From the NCBI GenBank assembly GCA_028066245.1, contig JALCBR010000043.1, positions 1-38,570 of the forward strand: DNA of 38,570 nucleotides, read 5' to 3'. Positions 33,650 through 38,570 of the stretch are shown in pieces (the stretch's first letter is position 1; each line of letters starts with the position of its first letter). Origin of the DNA: Pirellulales bacterium (lineage in GTDB: Bacteria > Planctomycetota > Planctomycetia > Pirellulales > S012-138). The notes under the pieces are model-generated. The model saw only the letters and a program-made list of their open reading frames with translations, was not told the DNA's origin and did not search any database. Position numbers and translations under genes: made by a program.

Positions 33650-36595
33650 GTGAAGACCAAGACCGCTAGCAAGCAGCCTCCCCATGTGCAGCAGCAAATT
33701 TCGCTGCGAGGCGTTGCCGTACACAACCTCAAGCACATTGATCTCGATTTGCCACGGGGGCGATTGATCGTCTTTTGTGGCTTGTCCGGATCGGGAAAAA
33801 GTAGTCTGGCATTTGAGACACTTTATGCCGAAGGGCAACGGCGATACGTGGAGACGCTTTCCTCGTACGCTCGCCAGTTCCTCGATGTCTTTGAAAAACC
33901 GGCGGCCGAGAGCATCGAGGGGATTCCGGCATCCATTGCTGTGAGTCAACAAGGGGCGGCCAAATCCAATCGATCCACTGTTGGCACATCGACGGAGATT
34001 CACGATTTCTTGCGGTTGTTGTTTGCCCGAGTTGGTGACGTGCATTGTCCAGTCTGTGGCGTGCAAGCCATTGAGGACACTCCCCAAACTGTCTCACAAC
34101 GGCTCACCGCTCTCCCGGCAGGCTGCCGCGCAATGATTGGTTTTGCTTTCCCTATCGGCGAATCCGTGCAGGAGATTCGCTCCGCCGTCGGCAATCTTAA
34201 AGCTGACGGCTTCTTGCGATTGATCGCAGGCGGAACGGTGCTGGCACTGGATGGGGAAGTCGCCAAGCTGGCGGAGCAATTGAGCGCAATCGGCGATCAA
34301 TCGGCAACGTCGTTGCGTCATGAATCCCCATCAATCGTGATCATGGACCGCATTGCCGTTGGCCGCGTCGATCAGAAGCGATTGCGAGATTCGCTGGAGA
34401 CGGCGTTTCGCCGCAGTGAAGGACCGTGCGTTGTCCTTGTGGAAACAAGCGAGACGTCTGACGGGGCACCTGAGCAGATACTTGACCATGATACGGCTCC
34501 CGCAGCTGGTTCAACGACTGTGACGTCCACGGTTGACGGCAAACCATGGGACGTTTGGCGATTTGCCAGTGACAACCGGTGCGTTGAGTGCGGGCACGAG
34601 CTGCCTGATCTAGAGCCGAGACTCTTCAGTTTCAACCACCCCTTAGGTGCTTGCCCAACGTGTGAAGGATTTGGTGACACGCTGGAAGTGGACATGGATA
34701 AAGTCGTCCCGGACCGCGCCAAGTCTTTACGAGAAGGAGCGATCAGTCCTTGGACCAAACCTGCGTATAAGCACGAGTTGGATGAACTTCTCGCCTTGGC
34801 GGATGACTACAACATTCCCGTCGATATTCCCTATGCGAAGTTGGATGAACGCTCTCTGGGATTGATTGAGCACGGCGTTCCCGAACGAGATTTTGGCGGC
34901 TTGGACGGGTTCTTCGTCTGGTTGGACCGACGGCGCTATAAACCGCATCTACGGGCATTTCACAATCGCTACCGTAGCGAGCGAACCTGCGCCGACTGTG
35001 AGGGGACTCGCTACCGTGCGGAAGCGCTCGCCGTCACGCTCGGCGGCAAGTCCATCGCAGAGGCGTCCGCATTCAGCGTGCGAGACGCAATCACCTTCTT
35101 CGAAAATCTGGAATTGTCGGAAGAGAAAGCTCACATCGCCCGGACCCCTTTGCAGCAACTGATTGCCCGCTTGCGTTTTCTCTCCTTAGTTGGCTTGGAT
35201 TACCTGTCGCTGAATCGGGCCATGCGAACACTTTCTGGCGGCGAAGCACAACGCACATCACTCACTTCCGCGTTGGGGTCAAGTCTGGTCAATGTCTTGT
35301 ACGTGTTTGATGAACCAACGATCGGTCTGCATCCCGCTGATACGCGGCGACTGATTGACGCCATCACCGCGTTGCGCGATCGCGGCAACACCGTCGTCGT
35401 CGTCGAACACGAAGAGGAGTTTATCCGTGCCGCCGATCACGTCGTTGAAATCGGGCCCGAAGCCGGCGACCGAGGAGGCAAGGTCACCTTTGAAGGCACG
35501 CCTACCGAATTGCAAGCGGCCGAGGGGGTGCTCACCGGCGACTACCTCTCCGGTCGCCGCAACGTCCGTCCACGTGCGGATCAGCGTCGTTCGGCTCGGG
35601 GTTGGATCGAACTGCGCGGCGCGCGGAAACACAACCTGCAAAACCTGGAAGCACGTTTTCCGTTGGGCGTTTTCTGTGTTGTCACCGGTGTTAGCGGATC
35701 CGGCAAGAGTACACTGGTGCAAGAGACGCTCTATCCGGCACTGCGAGCCAGACTCGCCCATCAACCCTGGGCGATTAGCGCATGCGATGAAATCCTGGGC
35801 GCGGGACAGGTGAATGACTGCGTGCTGGTTGATCAGTCCGGCATGGCCCGTTCGCCACGCTCAAACCCAGCGACCTACGTTAAGGCGTTTGACGAGATCC
35901 GCTCGATCTTTGCCGCGACTGTTGACGCCAAGACAAGGAACTACAAAGCCGGTCAGTTCAGTTTCAACACCGCAGGCGGACGCTGTGATACCTGCCAAGG
36001 CGCCGGATACTTGCAGGTTGATATGCAGTTCCTGGGTGACGTCTTCATGAAATGTGAAGCCTGCGGAGGCTGCCGTTTTCGCCCTGAGATTTTGGACGTC
36101 AAGCATCGTCAACGGAGTATCGCTGAAGTGCTAGAGATGACCGTCCGTGAAGCCTTCGCTTTCTTCCGTGGTAAGACCAAGCTGCAGGCCAAGCTCAAGA
36201 CGTTGCTGGACGTGGGGTTGGGCTACGTTCAGTTGGGCCAGCCGGCCAACACGCTTTCCGGAGGCGAGGCGGGACGTTTGAAGCTGGCCAGCTTTTTGGC
36301 CGGGTCCGCCAAACACCGAACGCTGTTTCTGCTCGATGAACCGACGACAGGGCTCCACTTTGCCGATGTCGTCCGGCTGATCGATTGTCTGGAATCGCTC
36401 TTGGCCGAAGGTCATTCGTTGATCGTGATTGAACACAACATGCAGTTGATGCAGTTTGCCGATTACGTGATCGACCTGGGGCCGGGCGCGGCTGACAAGG
36501 GAGGCCGCATCATCGCCACGGGAACGCCGGAAGAAGTTGCCGCTTGTACAAACTCCAAGACCGGAGCAGCGCTGGCGGAAGTACTGAATCGCTGA
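33650..36595 (+). CDS. UvrA-like excinuclease ATPase, atypical
   Basis: Two ABC-ATPase halves with UvrA zinc modules. First half: Walker A GLSGSGKSS (Lys50), QRRYVETLSSYARQFL, signature LSGGEAQR, Walker B YVFDEPTIGLHP. Zinc modules: CVECG...CPTCEGFG and CDTCQGAG...CEACGGCRF. Second half: Walker A GVSGSGKST, signature LSGGEAGR (Gln-to-Gly at the last-but-one position), LLDEPTTGLHFADV. The UvrB-contact region (about residues 120-260) and the central insertion are diverged from canonical UvrA: 'VVRGRKG'-type and GSG-type blocks are missing, and SPIGRTPRSNP reads SGMARSPRSNP. Length 981 residues against the usual ~940. It may be the repair UvrA of a divergent lineage or a UvrA paralogue. Start GTG 33650 has no clear Shine-Dalgarno. 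Confidence 0.88.
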   Translation: MKTKTASKQPPHVQQQISLRGVAVHNLKHIDLDLPRGRLIVFCGLSGSGKSSLAFETLYAEGQRRYVETLSSYARQFLDVFEKPAAESIEGIPASIAVSQQGAAKSNRSTVGTSTEIHDFLRLLFARVGDVHCPVCGVQAIEDTPQTVSQRLTALPAGCRAMIGFAFPIGESVQEIRSAVGNLKADGFLRLIAGGTVLALDGEVAKLAEQLSAIGDQSATSLRHESPSIVIMDRIAVGRVDQKRLRDSLETAFRRSEGPCVVLVETSETSDGAPEQILDHDTAPAAGSTTVTSTVDGKPWDVWRFASDNRCVECGHELPDLEPRLFSFNHPLGACPTCEGFGDTLEVDMDKVVPDRAKSLREGAISPWTKPAYKHELDELLALADDYNIPVDIPYAKLDERSLGLIEHGVPERDFGGLDGFFVWLDRRRYKPHLRAFHNRYRSERTCADCEGTRYRAEALAVTLGGKSIAEASAFSVRDAITFFENLELSEEKAHIARTPLQQLIARLRFLSLVGLDYLSLNRAMRTLSGGEAQRTSLTSALGSSLVNVLYVFDEPTIGLHPADTRRLIDAITALRDRGNTVVVVEHEEEFIRAADHVVEIGPEAGDRGGKVTFEGTPTELQAAEGVLTGDYLSGRRNVRPRADQRRSARGWIELRGARKHNLQNLEARFPLGVFCVVTGVSGSGKSTLVQETLYPALRARLAHQPWAISACDEILGAGQVNDCVLVDQSGMARSPRSNPATYVKAFDEIRSIFAATVDAKTRNYKAGQFSFNTAGGRCDTCQGAGYLQVDMQFLGDVFMKCEACGGCRFRPEILDVKHRQRSIAEVLEMTVREAFAFFRGKTKLQAKLKTLLDVGLGYVQLGQPANTLSGGEAGRLKLASFLAGSAKHRTLFLLDEPTTGLHFADVVRLIDCLESLLAEGHSLIVIEHNMQLMQFADYVIDLGPGAADKGGRIIATGTPEEVAACTNSKTGAALAEVLNR

Positions 36596-36672
36596 AGGGC
36601 CTGGCGGTGCCCGGGAGCATTGACTGAGAGTCCCTATGAAATGAGAGCTATCTCTTCATCACCCGATGAACT

Positions 36673-38385
36673 ATGACCAACGCAGAAATCGCCGCCATCT
36701 TTGATGAGATGGCAGATATCCTCGACTTTCAAGGTGCAAACACTTTCCGCGTCCGGGCGTACCGCAACGCCAGTCGCACCGTTAAAGACTTGGGTGAGTC
36801 CCTCGCTCAAATGAGGGCTGCTGGCGGAAAGTTCATGGATATTGACGGTATCGGTAAAGATCTAGCTGAAAAAATCACAACTCTGCTGGAAGCGGGGCAA
36901 TTGCAGCAGCACCAGGAGTTACGGGCTGCCGTGCCTGCCAAGGTGTTGCTCATGTTGCGGATTCCTGGGCTTGGACCGCGAAAAGCGGCCGTCTTGTACA
37001 AGGAACTGGGCATCACCACCCTGGAGATGCTCCGCGAAGCGTGTCATGAACGTCGCGTCCGCGACCTCAAAGGTTTTGGTGCCAAGACGGAAGACACCAT
37101 CCTCAAGGGATTGGCTTTTGTCGAAACGGAGGAAGACCGCATCTATTGGTCCGAGGCCGATATCTACGCGCAAGAGTTACTGCAACATATGCGTGGCTGT
37201 ATGGCCGTCAGGCAGGTGGAAGTTGCCGGGAGCTATCGCCGCGGAAAGGAAACCATTGGCGACCTGGACGTCCTTGTTGATGGAAACGATTCGGAATTGG
37301 TCATGGATCACCTGGGAATCTTTCCAGGCGTAGACGACGTTCTTGCCCGGGGTGAAACCAAGATGTCAATTCGCCTGGCAAGCGGAATTCAGGTTGACCT
37401 GCGCGTGGTTCCGGAAGAATCCTTCGGAGCGGCGTTGCAGTACTTCACTGGCAGCAAGGAACACAACGTCATCCTTCGCAGCAGGGCGAAGGCGCGTGGA
37501 CTGAAGATCAACGAATGGGGCGTCTTCCGCGATGACAAGTATTTGGGAGGCAGGACAGAAGAAGAAATCTATGACGCGATGAATCTCCCCTGCATGCCAC
37601 CGGAATTACGGGAAGCCCGTCGTGAATTCGACTGGGCCGACATGGACGATATCCCCGAGTTGATCGAACTGCGAGATATCCGTGGTGACTTGCACATGCA
37701 CACGACCGAAACCGATGGCAAGGCAACATTGGAAGAAATGGTCGCCGCAGCAAAGGAGAAAGGTCACGAGTACATCGCAATCACAGATCATTCCAAACGC
37801 GTCACCATGGCCAACGGATTAGACGGTCCGCGATTGATTAAACAATGGGAACAAATTGATAAGCTGAATCAGGAACTCACGGGCATCACCGTCCTCAAAG
37901 GCGTGGAAGTGGATATCCTGGAGAAGGGCGGGCTGGATCTTGAGGATGAAATTCTCGCCCAAGCTGATTGGGTCGTCGCCAGTATTCACTTCGGTCAGAA
38001 TCAGTCACGAGCGCAGATTACTCAACGAATCGTTGACGCCTTGGCCAATCCTCACGTCTGCGCGATCGCTCATCCCACCGGCAGGTTAATCAACCGTCGC
38101 AAAGCCTACGAGGTAGACCTAGACGCGGTCTATCAGGCTGCCAGTGAACACGGCAAGATGTTGGAATTGAACGCAAATCCGGCACGGTTGGACTTGAACG
38201 ACGTCGCCTGTATGACGACCAAAGATCATGACATTCCCATTGTGATTTCAACTGACGCACACAGCACGGAACGCTTAAACGGCATGCGGTACGGTGTGTT
38301 GCAGGCACGCCGCGCTGGCCTCACTCGATACGATGTCGCCAACACGAGAACGTGGAATCAGTTGCAACGGATGCTGGGACGATAG
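36673..38385 (+). CDS. polX: DNA polymerase/3'-5' exonuclease PolX
   Basis: Family X DNA polymerase fused to a PHP phosphoesterase, a gap-filling base-excision-repair enzyme. Order: two helix-hairpin-helix units ([13 protein letters not shown], residues 56-68; [18 protein letters not shown], 97-114; [11 protein letters not shown], 134-144), the nucleotidyltransferase [15 protein letters not shown] with Asp197 and Asp199 and third acid Asp242, then the PHP domain with metal-binding [12 protein letters not shown] (His341, His343), ITDHSK (Asp372, His373) and later VEVDI, ASIHFG, AHPTGR and STDAHS blocks. Length 570 residues is typical, and all acidic and His ligands are intact. It lies 77 bp after the UvrA-like gene, possibly co-transcribed. 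Confidence 0.96.
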   Translation: MTNAEIAAIFDEMADILDFQGANTFRVRAYRNASRTVKDLGESLAQMRAAGGKFMDIDGIGKDLAEKITTLLEAGQLQQHQELRAAVPAKVLLMLRIPGLGPRKAAVLYKELGITTLEMLREACHERRVRDLKGFGAKTEDTILKGLAFVETEEDRIYWSEADIYAQELLQHMRGCMAVRQVEVAGSYRRGKETIGDLDVLVDGNDSELVMDHLGIFPGVDDVLARGETKMSIRLASGIQVDLRVVPEESFGAALQYFTGSKEHNVILRSRAKARGLKINEWGVFRDDKYLGGRTEEEIYDAMNLPCMPPELREARREFDWADMDDIPELIELRDIRGDLHMHTTETDGKATLEEMVAAAKEKGHEYIAITDHSKRVTMANGLDGPRLIKQWEQIDKLNQELTGITVLKGVEVDILEKGGLDLEDEILAQADWVVASIHFGQNQSRAQITQRIVDALANPHVCAIAHPTGRLINRRKAYEVDLDAVYQAASEHGKMLELNANPARLDLNDVACMTTKDHDIPIVISTDAHSTERLNGMRYGVLQARRAGLTRYDVANTRTWNQLQRMLGR

Positions 38386-38397
38386 CGACCGATCAGT

Positions 38398-38429
38398 CCC
38401 GTTGGGTGGCCAAGTGCAATGCCAGCGGG
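38398..38429. terminator. Hairpin downstream of polX
   Basis: CCCGTTGG (38398-38405) pairs with CCAGCGGG (38422-38429) through 8 bp with one G·U, around a 16-nt loop, starting 13 nt after the polX stop. No U-run follows; it directly precedes the repeat flank at 38433. Confidence 0.35.
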
Positions 38430-38432
38430 CCG

Positions 38433-38570
38433 CTAGAGGACCTGTCCGAGTGCGCTGTTCCGCTCGCCCACGAATTCTGTGAAGTCACCCCGAAGACGGG
38501 AGCTCACACACCTGCCTCTCAGGCGTACGGGCGAAATTGACATTGGTCAAATTTGGGGGGTGTTTCGTGC
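38433..38570 (+). repeat. Third arm of the repeat family, truncated by the window end
   Basis: Starts ctagaggacctgtccgag, 48 nt after the polX stop. The first 90 nt correspond, by eye at about 70% identity and almost equal length, to the outer flank of the rtcB-side arm (18475 down to 18387). The next 48 nt (38523-38570) are identical to 18161-18208, including the GGGGGGTG tract. The rest of this copy lies outside the window. The ATG found in the other arms is AGG here. Confidence 0.82.

Noticed and set aside
1-38570. Search for tRNA, rRNA, CRISPR arrays and intact insertion sequences.
   Set aside because: No cloverleaf-like segment with a T-loop, no rRNA stretch, no regularly spaced direct repeats and no transposase were seen by eye on either strand.

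Overview
The window reads as a chromosomal segment of a Planctomycetota bacterium, probably of the Pirellulales/Planctomycetales kind. This is inferred from gene content only: secreted DUF6807 and SASA-family proteins, a LVIVD/Ig-like secreted protein, a MoxR–DUF58–DUF4350–DUF4129 membrane cluster whose MoxR carries an N-terminal zinc ribbon, and a mix of well spaced genes on both strands. No rRNA, tRNA, CRISPR array, prophage or intact insertion sequence was seen. About 33 protein genes are supported, nearly all complete; the first is cut by the window edge.

Layout. 1-655: 3' end of a SWIM zinc-finger protein. 694-2711 (minus): a two-gene, ATGA-coupled pair for trans-3-hydroxy-L-proline breakdown (dehydratase of the proline racemase family with the diagnostic Cys-to-Thr change, and an ornithine-cyclodeaminase-family reductase). 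3122-6772 (plus): two secreted beta-propeller proteins, the second split by a very His-rich insert and preceded by a tiny coupled ORF with a near-perfect Shine-Dalgarno. 7012-9488 (minus): methionine aminopeptidase, [2Fe-2S] ferredoxin, RNase PH. 9623-11410 (plus): DUF6807 protein and an SDR dehydrogenase. 11524-12918 (minus): SASA-type esterase and a BFD-like [2Fe-2S] protein. 13065-17561 (minus): a 1046-residue kinase–M23 peptidase–class III aminotransferase fusion downstream of an inositol-phosphate-synthase-like gene. 18472-22135 (minus): rtcB, coaD, a HEAT-like membrane protein and an Sm-like small protein. 22377-24350: a secreted TPR protein and a convergent MFS transporter. 24659-32601 (plus): a seven-gene RDD/SpoIIM/DUF4129/DUF4350/MoxR/DUF58 cluster. 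32646-38385: a SirB1-type protein, an atypical UvrA and PolX.

The least explained structure is a repeat family. At 18147-18475 two perfect 42-bp arms face each other around a 170-bp interior, with an extra ~89-nt outer flank running up to, and including, the rtcB stop codon. A third arm with the same ~90-nt outer flank begins 47 nt after the polX stop (38433) and runs off the window end; its last 48 nt are identical to 18161-18208. Both outer flanks lie directly downstream of a gene in the sense direction. This may be a MITE-like element or a structured 3'-UTR module; nothing in the window shows what moves or uses it.

How genes may work together (inference): the 3-hydroxyproline pair and the kinase/phospholyase-like fusion would both fit catabolism of modified amino acids from collagen-like protein (3-hydroxyproline and 5-hydroxylysine), although the fusion could equally act on ethanolamine. 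UvrA and PolX form a neighbouring DNA-repair pair. The MoxR cluster is an ATPase-driven membrane/VWA assembly system of unknown client.
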